DNA of 64,000 nucleotides from Acinetobacter sp. ANC 4558 (GCF_002135375.1 NZ_NEGH01000010.1:62001-126000); one strand, 5' to 3'; positions 36,882 through 47,353 are shown, numbered from the stretch's first letter. The notes: generated by a model not told the origin, from the letters alone. Numbers and translations: made by a program.

Positions 36882-38255
36882 TTAAGAATTAGAACTGGTC
36901 TGTTCAAATATACATGGCCGACCATGCTTTTCTGCATATTGTTTTACCCAGTTTTCATGCGCTTCAAGATCAGAAATAGAAGGTAAAATGACAGGTAATT
37001 CTACATTGATTTCACGTCTTTCAGCTGTGCCTTGAGGATTTACAGATTGAGAGAGGGCATCCATGTCAAAGGAAACTTGACCGCCTGTCATGGCTAAATA
37101 AACATCCGCTAAAATTTCAGCATCGAGTAATGCACCATGAAAAGTACGGTCACGTGCTGGAATTTCATAACGACGAACTAACGCATCTAGGGAGTTTTTT
37201 TGCCCTGGATGTTTGCTTTTAGCGAGTGCTAAGGTATCTGTTACTTCACATACTTGTGATAATTTACCTAAACCTACACGGTCAAACTCCATATCTAAGA
37301 AGTTCATATCGAAGGTGGCATTATGTGCAATAATTTCTGCACCTTTTAAATAGTTAAAGAGTACATCTGCAATTTCAGCATACTTAGGTTTGTCTTTTAA
37401 GAATTCATCACTAATACCATGAATATTTTCAGATTCACCCACGAGTCTTTCAGGATTGATATAAATATGAATTGAGCTTCCTGTCAGTTTCCGATTGATC
37501 ATTTCAATGGCACCAACTTCAACAATACGATCACTATCTTGAAAATAAAAACCTGTTGTTTCTGTATCTAGGATGAGTTGTCGAGGGCCAATCGCATCAA
37601 TTGTTGCAGGCGTAATTACAATATGTGAAGGTGAATTTTTTGCCACTTCAATTTCGGAAGTCGGTGCTATGAGTGGTTTATTAGTGCCCGTTATTTCATA
37701 TTCCATTTGGTCTGAGCCATGTAACATGTCGAAGTCAGTATGATCTTCAGTCTCTTCTTCATCTAAACCAAAAGGGTCTGTTAATAACCAATCAGATTCA
37801 ACTTTTTTTTTATCATTTATATGCTTGCTTTGAGCACTAAGATTGTCAGCGCCTTGATTAGCAAGCTGATCCGCCATTTCATTGCCCGCATGACCTGCAT
37901 GACCTTTAATCCAATTCCATTCAATTTCACGACCTTGGCATGTTTGATCTAGTTTTTGCCATAAGTCTGGATTTTTAACATCTTTCCAATTTTTCTTTTT
38001 CCAACCGTCAATCCATTCAGTAATACCGCGTTTTACATACGTGGAATCTGTCCAAACAGTCAGTTTAGCGTCAGTGGGACAAAATAGAATACCTTCAATT
38101 GCTGCAGTTAGCTCCATACGATTGTTTGTCGTATCGAGTTCTCCACCACAAATTTTATGTTCATCTTTTTCAGTAATAATATATGCACCCCAACCTCCTA
38201 ATCCAGGATTACCACGACAAGCACCGTCGACATAAAGCGTGATTGTTTGAGTCAT
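36882..38255 (-). CDS. rnhA-dnaQ: Fused RNase HI–DNA polymerase III epsilon subunit
   Basis: One frame joins two enzymes. Residues 1-135 are RNase HI, with Asp10 (YVDGAC), Glu48 (NNRMEL), Asp70 (WTDSTYV), His122 and Asp129. Residues about 222-395 are the DnaQ proofreading exonuclease, with Asp230/Glu232 (LDTETTG), Asp316 (HNATFD), and His373/Asp378 (HGALLDAE). QVSFDM at 393-398 stands where the clamp-binding motif of E. coli epsilon lies. An acidic linker of about 85 residues separates them, and a 55-residue tail follows. In E. coli rnhA and dnaQ are divergent neighbours. Starts at 38270 or a TTG at 38306 are possible; 38255 best matches RNase HI. Confidence 0.92.
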   Translation of the reverse strand: MTQTITLYVDGACRGNPGLGGWGAYIITEKDEHKICGGELDTTNNRMELTAAIEGILFCPTDAKLTVWTDSTYVKRGITEWIDGWKKKNWKDVKNPDLWQKLDQTCQGREIEWNWIKGHAGHAGNEMADQLANQGADNLSAQSKHINDKKKVESDWLLTDPFGLDEEETEDHTDFDMLHGSDQMEYEITGTNKPLIAPTSEIEVAKNSPSHIVITPATIDAIGPRQLILDTETTGFYFQDSDRIVEVGAIEMINRKLTGSSIHIYINPERLVGESENIHGISDEFLKDKPKYAEIADVLFNYLKGAEIIAHNATFDMNFLDMEFDRVGLGKLSQVCEVTDTLALAKSKHPGQKNSLDALVRRYEIPARDRTFHGALLDAEILADVYLAMTGGQVSFDMDALSQSVNPQGTAERREINVELPVILPSISDLEAHENWVKQYAEKHGRPCIFEQTSSNS

Positions 38256-38455
38256 AGGTGTGAAATCCATATTTAATGCTAAAAGTTTTGCTATTGTATA
38301 ACGCAAATTGAAGAATTAAGAGGTTTATATCTTAATATTTTAATTTCTTGTAACATTTATCTTGAATTGACCTTAGATTATTACCTTGTTTCATTGTGAT
38401 GCTCCTCTACAATAGTCTTATTAAAATTAAATTGTACGAGTTGTTTGGATTTCTT

Positions 38456-41400
38456 ATGTATAAACCAACCACGAATATGTGGCAACCGACCTTACCAGCA
38501 TTATTTAAAATTACAGTATTAGGAACAGCACTGATTGCATTAGGCGCGATCACAGGATGTAGCTCTACACCAAGCGCTTCCAAAGTGGTCAAAACACAGG
38601 GAATCAGTGGAAGTGGTTACCTTGATGCAGATAGTCTTGATTCGTTAGAAGGGTTACTTTCTGCAACTGATATGCGTGCAGTTGAAGGTGATCGATTACT
38701 GATTTTAAAACATGGTGATGTTTGGAAGCGTATGAGTGTGGGTTCTAAAATGGATACTGAAGTTTGGAATCCACGAATTGATGCTCAGCGTAGTTGGTTT
38801 ATTTCACGTCAACCATATATTGATCGTTTAAGTGCTCGTGCTTCACGTTATTTATTTCATACGGTAAAAGAAGCAGAACGCCGTGGTATTCCGACTGAAC
38901 TTGCGTTATTACCTGTGATTGAGAGTTCGTATGATCCGGCTGCAACCAGTAGTGCAGCAGCAGCAGGATTATGGCAGTTTATTCCGAGTACAGGAAAAAT
39001 TTATGGTTTACGTCAGACATCTATGTATGATGGGCGCCGTGATGTTGTCGAGTCTACACGAGCAGCCTATGAGTTTTTAGGCAGTTTATATAATCAATTT
39101 GGTTCTTGGGAATTAGCCCTCGCTGCATATAATGCAGGGCCAGGTCGTATTCAGCAGGCAATTAATCGAAATAAAGCAGCTGGATTACCGACTGACTATT
39201 GGTCATTAAAATTACCTCAAGAAACAATGAATTATGTGCCACGATTTATTGCTGTTGCGCAAATTATTAAAAACCCAAATGCATATGGTGTTTCACTACC
39301 ACCCATTGCAAATAGACCTCACTTTAGAGAGGTTACTGTTGGAACGGTAAGTTTGAATGATGTTGCTGCTGTAACGGGTTTAAGTCGTGCTGAACTTTAT
39401 GCGTTAAATCCTGCATATCGTGGAGATTTTATTGACAGTGAAAGCCCGATGAAGGTTTTAATTCCTGCTGATTTAAGTCCGACGATAGATGCAAGATTGA
39501 AAAAGTTATCAAATAATAATTCCTCAGCGTTATTAGCAAATAATACCGTTACTTCTTCAGTCAAAGAACCGTTGGTGAGTACAAGCTCTATCACGAAACC
39601 AGTGACGCCAAATATATCTGTTACTACAACCAGACAAGCTGCAACGACAAATATGACCGCAGCTTCGACAGCGGCAAATACAAGCTCCTCTAATCTTTCT
39701 GTAAATGCAGGAACTCGAGTTACCAATGCGGTTACTACACCTACGGTTAAAGGCGTAACACCAAAAGGTTCTTCTGCACTTGCATCGTTTGCATCTAATT
39801 CAGATATACCAAGTGCACCACGAATTCCTGTTGCCGTGATACAAGCCAACAATGTGAAACCCATTTCGATAGAGCCACCAATTACAGAGGCAGAGAGAGC
39901 ACAAATTTTATCAGCAGTTGCAGCTGAAGGAAGTAAGCAAACGCTAGAACAAGTATTAAAACCTGTTGCTTCAAAAGCAGAGCAAGATCAAGTGGTGGCT
40001 GAAATTCAGAAAATTGCACCACAAGGAACAGAAATTTTAGATCCTTATGATGGGAGAATTAAGCTGACTGCAATTCAAACTAGCTTATCGGTTGCAGAAC
40101 AGCAAGGAAAGGAGTTAACGAAAGGTTTTGCATATCCTAAATCAGTTACATCCAATACAAACCCAAATTCTGATGAAGTTAAACGTAACCAAGGTAAAAA
40201 TGTTATTCAGACCGATTCTGAAGTGGTCGTGATTCCACCGAAAGGAAAACGAACCTTATATACTGTAACGTCAGGCGATACTTTGGCAATTATTGCATCT
40301 AAAAATGGACTGAATTGGCGTGATATAGCGAATTGGAACCAAATTGATCCATCGGGAACCTTATTTGCAGGTACAACGATTTATTTATATGATGCAAAAC
40401 CGCAAATTGATGCACCAACTAAAGAAAAATCGAAACCAGAGAGTTATATTGTACAAGCCAACGATTCTTTGACAGGTGTTGCATCACAGTTTGGTTTAAC
40501 GCTTAAACAACTTGCAGACTATAACGGATTGTCTGTCACCAGTAATTTAATTGTTGGTCAAAAACTTGCGTTAAAAGATACGAATAATGTCAAAGCAAAA
40601 GAGCCAGAAAAGAAGACTGAGCAATCGAACACAGTTGCTGCAACTTCTATAAAAATAGCAACGAAGCCTTATGTTGTTAAACGTGGTGAATATTTAAAAT
40701 TAATTGCAGACCGTCATGGATTATCATTACAAGAATTGGCTAATTTAACACCAGAGTTGACACCGACCAATAGCTTATTCGTTGGACAAAAAATTAATAT
40801 TCCTGCAACGGGTATTGTTGAGACCCAAGCCAATGTTGTGAAGAAAGAGACTAGAGCTGAACCGTCTATTAAAGTTGATAATTATGTCGTTCAGCGTGGG
40901 GACACGCTCTATAATTTAGCGATCAGTCGAAAAATAAGTGTTGCAGAGCTTGCAGCTTTAAATGATTTAACTAGTAATGCAAATTTGCAAGCTGGTCAAA
41001 CATTAAAAGTACCCGCGCTTAAAGAAGAGATTAGCAATAAAACACCTTTAAGTTATACGGTGCAATCGGGTGATTCATTGTCTGCAATTGCTGTTAAATA
41101 TAATTTAAATATCGAAGATATTACCAATTTAAATGGAATTAATCGAAATACGAATCTACTGGTTGGGCAAAAGCTAAAATTAGTTGAGGATGAGCCAAAA
41201 TCATCAACGAAAACTGGGGCAATAACGGATAGAAAAGCCAAAGTAGAAAGTGAATCAGTGAAGAAAACAGAAGCCCAAGTACCGAAAAAAGAAAACAACA
41301 GCAATAGTACTAAAAATACAGAACAATATGTGGTGAAATCGGGTGAGTCTTTACATGTGATTGCAGGACGTATCGGAATATCTGTTGCGGACTTGGCTGC

Positions 41401-41614
41401 GTTGAATGATTTAAGCGCTAGAGCAGGTTTAAGAGTTGGACAAACCATTTTAATTCCACAGCTCATCACCAATTATAAGGTAAAACGTGGTGATACTTTA
41501 ATTGGTCTCGCAAGCCGTTACGGTATGGAAACATCGGCATTGGCGGAGTTAAATGGCATTCAGCCTAATACACAATTAAAAATTGGGGAAACCATCAAAG
41601 TCCCTAATCTTTAA
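38456..41614 (+). CDS. mltD: Membrane-bound lytic transglycosylase MltD with multiple LysM repeats
   Basis: This outer-membrane lipoprotein cleaves the peptidoglycan glycan chain and releases 1,6-anhydro-muropeptides. From ATG 38456 it is 1052 residues. It has a lipobox ITGC near residue 36 and an SLT domain with catalytic Glu156 in VIESSYDP, then AAGLWQFIPSTG and AYNAGPGRI. A LysM-like module follows near residue 300, then a Ser/Thr/Ala-rich linker of about 250 residues. Seven LysM repeats begin at about residues 600, 661, 736, 807, 863, 955 and 1004. E. coli MltD has 452 residues and two LysM. yejA starts 32 nt downstream. The frame also opens at 38396, but that start would bury the signal. 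Confidence 0.9.
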   Translation: MYKPTTNMWQPTLPALFKITVLGTALIALGAITGCSSTPSASKVVKTQGISGSGYLDADSLDSLEGLLSATDMRAVEGDRLLILKHGDVWKRMSVGSKMDTEVWNPRIDAQRSWFISRQPYIDRLSARASRYLFHTVKEAERRGIPTELALLPVIESSYDPAATSSAAAAGLWQFIPSTGKIYGLRQTSMYDGRRDVVESTRAAYEFLGSLYNQFGSWELALAAYNAGPGRIQQAINRNKAAGLPTDYWSLKLPQETMNYVPRFIAVAQIIKNPNAYGVSLPPIANRPHFREVTVGTVSLNDVAAVTGLSRAELYALNPAYRGDFIDSESPMKVLIPADLSPTIDARLKKLSNNNSSALLANNTVTSSVKEPLVSTSSITKPVTPNISVTTTRQAATTNMTAASTAANTSSSNLSVNAGTRVTNAVTTPTVKGVTPKGSSALASFASNSDIPSAPRIPVAVIQANNVKPISIEPPITEAERAQILSAVAAEGSKQTLEQVLKPVASKAEQDQVVAEIQKIAPQGTEILDPYDGRIKLTAIQTSLSVAEQQGKELTKGFAYPKSVTSNTNPNSDEVKRNQGKNVIQTDSEVVVIPPKGKRTLYTVTSGDTLAIIASKNGLNWRDIANWNQIDPSGTLFAGTTIYLYDAKPQIDAPTKEKSKPESYIVQANDSLTGVASQFGLTLKQLADYNGLSVTSNLIVGQKLALKDTNNVKAKEPEKKTEQSNTVAATSIKIATKPYVVKRGEYLKLIADRHGLSLQELANLTPELTPTNSLFVGQKINIPATGIVETQANVVKKETRAEPSIKVDNYVVQRGDTLYNLAISRKISVAELAALNDLTSNANLQAGQTLKVPALKEEISNKTPLSYTVQSGDSLSAIAVKYNLNIEDITNLNGINRNTNLLVGQKLKLVEDEPKSSTKTGAITDRKAKVESESVKKTEAQVPKKENNSNSTKNTEQYVVKSGESLHVIAGRIGISVADLAALNDLSARAGLRVGQTILIPQLITNYKVKRGDTLIGLASRYGMETSALAELNGIQPNTQLKIGETIKVPNL

Positions 41615-41646
41615 TTATCATATTTCATATAGGGATATACATATTT

Positions 41647-43485
41647 ATGTCAAAAACTTTTGCCAAACAGTTATGTCTTGTCTTAAGTTGGATCGTCTAT
41701 CCTCAAATGGCGTGGTGTGAATTACAGACCACGCCTTATATTGCATTGAATGAAATCCCCAAATATGCTGGTGCAAAGGCGTTGCCTTATGCGAATCCTC
41801 AAGCGCCTAAAGGGGGGTATATTAGTACCGCGAATACAGGTACTTTTGATAATTTAAACACCATGAATGGTAAAGGGACGCCAACCAGTGGGAATGAGTA
41901 TTTATTTGATACTTTAATGGCGAAATCCTTAGACGAAGTGAGTGTGATGTATCCGCTATTGGCGGAAAAAGTTACCTATGATCCGCAAAAACCTAAATTT
42001 GTTATATTTCACTTAAATCCTAAAGCGAAGTTCAGTAATGGAAATCCACTCACTGCTGAGGATGTGAAATTTAGTTTTGATGTATTTCAACATCAGTCTA
42101 ATCCTGGATTACAGACTTATTTAGCAGATTTAGATCACACTGTTGTACTATCAAAGTATCAGGTGAAAGCCATATTTAAATCAAATAATAATAAAGAAAT
42201 GCCCTTAATTTTGGCTGAACTTCCTATCTATTCTAAAAAAGATTGGCAAAATAAAGACTTTACGCGAATTACCATGAAACCTATTTTAGGTTCAGGGCCG
42301 TATGTGATTGATCGTATCGACTCAGGTCGAAGCATTAGTTATAAGCGCAATCCAAATTATTGGGCAAAAGATTTACCTGTGAATCGAGGAAAATATAACT
42401 TTGATCAAATTAAAATTGTGTATTATCGTAGTCTAGATATTGCTTTTGAAGGATTTAAGTCAGGGCAGTACACGTTTCATACAGAAAATATTGCACGTAA
42501 ATGGGCAACTGAATATCATTTTCCAGCTGTTAAATTAGGTTTAGTGAAACAAATGGAATTTCACCATCAAAACCCAATTACCACGCAAAGTTTTGTATTT
42601 AATACACGTAGAACACCTTTAAATGATATTCGCTTTAGACAAGCAATTAGTTATGTTTATGATTTTGAATGGCAGAATAAGGCTTTATTTTATGGGAAAT
42701 ATCAACGTTTACAAAGTTATTTCAGTAATAGTGAATTAGAAGCGAAAGGCAGACCTTCAGATGCAGAAATGCGGATATTAAAACCATATCTTGCAAAGTT
42801 AAACCCAGTACAAAGAGCAGGTGTATTGGCTGACTGGAAAAATCATGTTTCTGATGGCAGTGGATTTAATCGCTCTGGATTGCTCAAAGCACGAGAACTT
42901 TTGCTCAAAGCAGGATATCGTTATAACGGTGGCATATTATTAGATCCTCAAGGACAACCCGTTAAAATAGAGTTTTTGATTCATCAAGATGGTTTAACAC
43001 GTACCTTAATGCCATTTGTTCGCAATATGAAAAAGATAGGAATAGCGGTGAATATTCGACAAGTGGATGTTCCTCAATATATTGAAAGAAAAAGTAATTA
43101 TGATTTTGATATGACCACAGATGCAATGCCACAATCTTTAAGTCCAGGCAATGAGCAAGCGCAGCTATGGGGGAGTTTGGCAGCAGATCAGCCAAGAAAC
43201 TATAATTATGCAGGGATTAAGAATCCTGTTATTGATGATGCTATTCAAGGTGTAATTCGTGCGCAAAATCGTCAAGAGTTGATCATACGAACGCGGGTGC
43301 TAGATCGATTATTAAGAGCAGGTTATTATCAAATACTCACTTATCAAAAAAATGCCTATTGGTATGCCTATTGGAATATGTATAAGCAACCTACAATAAA
43401 ACCAAAACTGGCAGTAGGATTAGAATATTGGTGGAGTGATCCACGTGAGGCACAAAAAGTAGCCCAGTATTTACGAAAAAAATAA
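41647..43485 (+). CDS. yejA: Periplasmic oligopeptide-binding protein YejA
   Basis: Solute-binding protein of the YejABEF ABC importer (SBP family 5). The 612-residue precursor has an N-terminal signal of about 24 residues. LPYANPQAPKGGYISTANTGTFDNLN is the typical YejA start, followed by FHLNPKAKFSNGNPLTAEDVKFSFD and the C-terminal domain. In E. coli Yej imports microcin C. In Agrobacterium a Yej importer takes up muropeptides, which fits the mltD gene directly before it. It is followed by yejB after 22 nt with GAGAAGGA as ribosome site. Confidence 0.92.
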   Translation: MSKTFAKQLCLVLSWIVYPQMAWCELQTTPYIALNEIPKYAGAKALPYANPQAPKGGYISTANTGTFDNLNTMNGKGTPTSGNEYLFDTLMAKSLDEVSVMYPLLAEKVTYDPQKPKFVIFHLNPKAKFSNGNPLTAEDVKFSFDVFQHQSNPGLQTYLADLDHTVVLSKYQVKAIFKSNNNKEMPLILAELPIYSKKDWQNKDFTRITMKPILGSGPYVIDRIDSGRSISYKRNPNYWAKDLPVNRGKYNFDQIKIVYYRSLDIAFEGFKSGQYTFHTENIARKWATEYHFPAVKLGLVKQMEFHHQNPITTQSFVFNTRRTPLNDIRFRQAISYVYDFEWQNKALFYGKYQRLQSYFSNSELEAKGRPSDAEMRILKPYLAKLNPVQRAGVLADWKNHVSDGSGFNRSGLLKARELLLKAGYRYNGGILLDPQGQPVKIEFLIHQDGLTRTLMPFVRNMKKIGIAVNIRQVDVPQYIERKSNYDFDMTTDAMPQSLSPGNEQAQLWGSLAADQPRNYNYAGIKNPVIDDAIQGVIRAQNRQELIIRTRVLDRLLRAGYYQILTYQKNAYWYAYWNMYKQPTIKPKLAVGLEYWWSDPREAQKVAQYLRKK

Positions 43486-43507
43486 TCCCAGCGAGAAGGA
43501 TTGTCTG

Positions 43508-44572
43508 ATGGGTGTATATATTTTAAAAAGATTGTTTCTCATTGTTCCTACACTATTCTTTATTTTAGTCATTAATTTTGTCGTGATTCAAATTGCACCA
43601 GGTGGTCCTGTAGAGCAAGCGATTCAGCAAATTGAAATGTCGAGAGGATTAGGAATATCTGGGGGGGAAACGGCAACAACCTCAAGCCAATATCAGGGGG
43701 CAAGAGGATTAAGCGAAGACATGATTAAACAAATTGAAGCGCAATATGGTTTTGATAAATCAGCCGTAGAGCGTTTCTGGATTATGCTTAAAGGCTATTT
43801 ATCATTTGATTTTGGAACGAGTTTTTTTAAAGATAAACCTGTAACTACATTGCTTTGGGAGCGTCTTCCTGTTTCAGTATCATTGGGATTATGGAGTACA
43901 TTGCTCATTTATTTGATTTCTATCCCACTTGGAATTAAAAAGGCACGCGAGCATGGTTTAATATTTGATAAAGTCAGTTCATTGCTACTTGCAGTTGGAT
44001 ATGCCATTCCAGTTTTTGCTTTGGCAATTATTCTAATTGTATTTTTTGCAGGCGGGTCATATTGGCAATGGTTTCCGCTACAAGGTTTAGTTTCTGAAAA
44101 TTTTGCACAGCTTAGTTTATTTGAAAAAGTTAAAGATTATTTTTGGCATATGACATTGCCTTTATTTACAATGGTGATTGGCGGTTTTGCTGGTTTAACG
44201 TATTTAACAAAATATTCATTTATGGAAGAGTTAAATAAACAATATGTACTGGCTGCGCGAGCTAAAGGTCTGACAGAAAATCAAGTTTTGTATGGACATG
44301 TCTTTCGCAATGCCATGTTGATTGTTATCGCAAGTTTGCCCGAAGCACTCATTGGAATTTTCTTTGTGGGTAATTTATTTGTTGAAGTGATCTTTAATTT
44401 AGATGGCTTAGGTTTGCTCGGGTTTGAAGCAATTACGCAACGCGATTATCCCGTCATTTTTGGAACATTATTTATTTTTACTCTTATCGGGTTACTGCTC
44501 AGATTAATCAGTGATGTCATTTACCAACTCATAGACCCTCGTATTAATTTTGATTCGAGAGGTGCTAAATAA
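43508..44572 (+). CDS. yejB: ABC importer permease YejB
   Basis: A 354-residue inner-membrane permease of the DppB/OppB type with six helices. It has the N-terminal MGVYILKRLFLIVPTLFFILVINFVVIQIAPGGPVEQ pattern in pieces, and the EAA-like loop EELNKQYVLAARAKGLTENQVLYGHVFRNA that contacts the ATPase. The insertion at residues 45-75, a Gly/Ser-rich stretch, is usual for YejB. Its stop overlaps the yejE start by 1 nt. Confidence 0.93.
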   Translation: MGVYILKRLFLIVPTLFFILVINFVVIQIAPGGPVEQAIQQIEMSRGLGISGGETATTSSQYQGARGLSEDMIKQIEAQYGFDKSAVERFWIMLKGYLSFDFGTSFFKDKPVTTLLWERLPVSVSLGLWSTLLIYLISIPLGIKKAREHGLIFDKVSSLLLAVGYAIPVFALAIILIVFFAGGSYWQWFPLQGLVSENFAQLSLFEKVKDYFWHMTLPLFTMVIGGFAGLTYLTKYSFMEELNKQYVLAARAKGLTENQVLYGHVFRNAMLIVIASLPEALIGIFFVGNLFVEVIFNLDGLGLLGFEAITQRDYPVIFGTLFIFTLIGLLLRLISDVIYQLIDPRINFDSRGAK

Positions 44573-45585
44573 TGTCACCTATTTTAAAAACACGATTGAA
44601 AAAATTTAAACAAAATAAATTAGGTTTTGTGTGTTTTATTATTTTTAGCATCATTTTTGTATTGTCTTTGGGTGCAGAGTTTATTGCAAATGATAAACCA
44701 CTGGTGGTGAAATATGAGCAATCATATTATTTTCCTGTGTTTAGGGAATACCCTGAAACAGCTTTTGGCGGTGTCTTTGAGACAGAAGCAGACTATAAAG
44801 ATCCAACAGTTAAAGAATTAATTCATGAAAAAGGTTGGACAATTTGGCCGGTGATTCCATTTTCATATCAAACGCCTAATTTAGATTTGGCAGTTCCTGT
44901 ACCCTCGAAGCCTACTGCGCAAAACTGGCTAGGCACTGATGATCAGGGGCGTGATGTTGTTGCTCGTATTTTATATGGATTACGTATATCGCTTTTATTT
45001 GGTTTTGCATTGACTTTGGCATCGGCCTTTTTAGGAGTCAGTATTGGGGCAGTTCAGGGCTATTATGGTGGATGGATTGATTTAGTCGGACAACGTATTT
45101 TGGAGGTATGGGGAGGATTACCCATGCTTTTCATGGTCATGGTTTTGGTCAGTATGTTCACTCCCAGTATCTTTTGGTTATTCATAATTATGTTGATCTT
45201 TGGCTGGACAGCATTGGTGGGATTGGTCCGCGCTGAATTTTTAAGAGCTCGAAATTTTGATTATGTGCGTGCGGCGAGAAGCTTAGGTGTCAGCGATTCT
45301 ACGATTATGTTTCGACATATATTGCCAAATGCAATGAGTTCAAGTTTATCGCAGCTTCCATTTATGCTAACTGCAAATATCACCGCCTTAACAGCTTTAG
45401 ATTTTTTGGGTTATGGATTGCCACCCGAAGCGGCATCTTTAGGGGAATTGTTGGCGCAAGGACGGGATAATATTACAGCACCTTGGCTTGCATTTTCAGG
45501 CTTTTTAACTTTGGCTATTGTCTTGTCTTTATTGATTTATATTGGGGAGGCGACACGTGATGCATTCGATCCAAGACGCCAATAA
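44572..45585 (+). CDS. yejE: ABC importer permease YejE
   Basis: A 337-residue second permease, OppC/DppC type. It has one N-terminal helix, a long periplasmic segment with TAFGGVFETEADYKDP and WPVIPFSYQTPN (characteristic of YejE), then five helices with the EAA loop RARNFDYVRAARSLGVSDSTIMFRHILPNA. The GTDDQGRDVVARILYG motif is the OppC signature. The 3' end overlaps yejF by 26 nt when the preferred yejF start is used. Confidence 0.93.
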   Translation: MSPILKTRLKKFKQNKLGFVCFIIFSIIFVLSLGAEFIANDKPLVVKYEQSYYFPVFREYPETAFGGVFETEADYKDPTVKELIHEKGWTIWPVIPFSYQTPNLDLAVPVPSKPTAQNWLGTDDQGRDVVARILYGLRISLLFGFALTLASAFLGVSIGAVQGYYGGWIDLVGQRILEVWGGLPMLFMVMVLVSMFTPSIFWLFIIMLIFGWTALVGLVRAEFLRARNFDYVRAARSLGVSDSTIMFRHILPNAMSSSLSQLPFMLTANITALTALDFLGYGLPPEAASLGELLAQGRDNITAPWLAFSGFLTLAIVLSLLIYIGEATRDAFDPRRQ

Positions 45586-47143
45586 ACCAGTAGTTTTACA
45601 GGTTGAGCATTTGAAAATTCAAAATGAACAGCATGTTTTACTTCAGGATTTAACATTTACACTGCATGCAGCTGAAACTTTAGCTTTGGTCGGTGAAAGT
45701 GGTTCAGGAAAATCAATCAGTAGTTTGGCACTTTTAGGGTTATTACCGAGTACATTAGAAATTACGGGTTCTGCACAATTTAATGGTCAAGATTTATTTG
45801 AAATAACAGAAACACAAAAGCGCCAAATCCGTGGAGCTAAAATTGCCATGATTTTTCAAGAACCGATGACGGCACTCAATCCGTTACATCGGGTAGAAAA
45901 AATTATTGGTGAAAGCTTGTGGTTAAATGGGTGGTCAAAAACAAAGGCGCAAGAACGAATTATTCAGCTTTTAACTGATGTCGGTATATCTGAACCTGAT
46001 GAAAAATTAAAACGTTATCCACATGAATTGTCGGGCGGTCAGCGCCAACGTGTCATGATTGCAATGGCTTTGGCTTTAGATCCAGATATTCTTATTGCCG
46101 ATGAACCTACAACAGCATTAGATGTCACTTTACAAGAGCAAATTTTGACTTTATTAAAATCATTACAAGAACAACGAAACATGGCGATGATTCTAATTAG
46201 TCATGATTTAAATCTGGTAAAGCATTATGCAGATCAAGTGATTGTTTTGAATAAAGGTCAAGTGGTTGAGACAGGTTGTGTTCTAGATATATTTAATCAT
46301 CCGCAACAAAATTATACTCAAAATTTATTAAATCATAATTTTGGTGAAGCTTTAGCTCATCAAGCATATCCTGAACTTTTGAAACTTATAGAACTAGATG
46401 TAAAGTTTCCAATTAAAAGAGGCTTATTCAATAGAACTGTAGATTATTTTGTTGCGATAGAGCCACTGAGTTTAGCTTTAATGCAGGGAGAGTCTATTGG
46501 TATTGTTGGAGAGAGTGGTTCTGGAAAAACATCATTGGCATTGGCAATTGCACGTTTAATCAATAGTCACGGTCAAATTATCTTGAATAATATCGAATTG
46601 AATCAGTTGTCTGAAAAAAAGTTGCGACCTCTAAGATGTCAATTTCAAATGGTTTTTCAAGATCCGTTTAGTAGTTTAAACCCCCGTTTAAATGTAGAGC
46701 AAACTATTGCAGAAGGTTTATATTTTCAAAAACTTTCTAAACAAGATATTGAACAGCGGATCAACTATATACTCGAAAAAGTTGAGTTATCAGTAGATTT
46801 TAAAAGCCGATATCCACATGAATTGTCAGGTGGACAAAGGCAACGTGTTGCTTTGGCACGTGCACTTATTTTACAGCCTCAACTTTTAATTTTGGATGAA
46901 CCAACTTCAGCATTAGACCGAACCACACAGCAAGCCATTGTTAAACTTTTAAGGCAGTTGCAAAAAGAATTCCAAATTGGTTATATATTTATTAGTCATG
47001 ATTTAAAAGTGGTTAAAGCATTATGTCAAAAAGTTTTGGTACTAAGACATGCAAAAGTGGTCGAGTTTCAAGAAACTGAACAGTTGTTTAAGTCCCCTAA
47101 AACTGAATATACGCGTCAATTAATTGCAGCAAGTCAATATTAA
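45560..47143 (+). CDS. yejF: ABC importer double ATPase YejF
   Basis: The protein of 527 residues carries both ATPase domains of the importer in one chain. Domain 1 has Walker A GESGSGKS and signature LSGGQRQRVMIA. Domain 2 has GESGSGKT and LSGGQRQRVALARAL, each followed by DEPT. The oligopeptide-transporter C-terminal motifs are present. ATG 45560 has GGGGAGG 9 nt upstream; the upstream in-frame start at 45542 is less likely. It is the last gene of mltD-yejABEF, and no strong terminator was seen in the 210-nt gap after it. Confidence 0.93.
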   Translation: MHSIQDANKPVVLQVEHLKIQNEQHVLLQDLTFTLHAAETLALVGESGSGKSISSLALLGLLPSTLEITGSAQFNGQDLFEITETQKRQIRGAKIAMIFQEPMTALNPLHRVEKIIGESLWLNGWSKTKAQERIIQLLTDVGISEPDEKLKRYPHELSGGQRQRVMIAMALALDPDILIADEPTTALDVTLQEQILTLLKSLQEQRNMAMILISHDLNLVKHYADQVIVLNKGQVVETGCVLDIFNHPQQNYTQNLLNHNFGEALAHQAYPELLKLIELDVKFPIKRGLFNRTVDYFVAIEPLSLALMQGESIGIVGESGSGKTSLALAIARLINSHGQIILNNIELNQLSEKKLRPLRCQFQMVFQDPFSSLNPRLNVEQTIAEGLYFQKLSKQDIEQRINYILEKVELSVDFKSRYPHELSGGQRQRVALARALILQPQLLILDEPTSALDRTTQQAIVKLLRQLQKEFQIGYIFISHDLKVVKALCQKVLVLRHAKVVEFQETEQLFKSPKTEYTRQLIAASQY

Positions 47144-47353
47144 TGGATTGGATGTGGAGTGATATAGGATGGTTGAATAATATTTTTATCATTATGTATT
47201 TTATATCACTATTATTATATTTTTCGAAGTTTATATCATATTTTTCGCATGAAAATAAATAATCTCTTATTGTTTTATGATTTAAATGAATTATAGAATC
47301 TTAAAGTTAAAAGTTATATGAATTTTATTTGATTATTATAAGCGAGGAAAATA

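Noticed and set aside
39397-39864. Long antisense frame inside mltD (155 codons)
   Set aside because: It mirrors the Thr/Ser/Ala-rich linker of mltD on the other strand; the composition explains its length and no start signal is seen.
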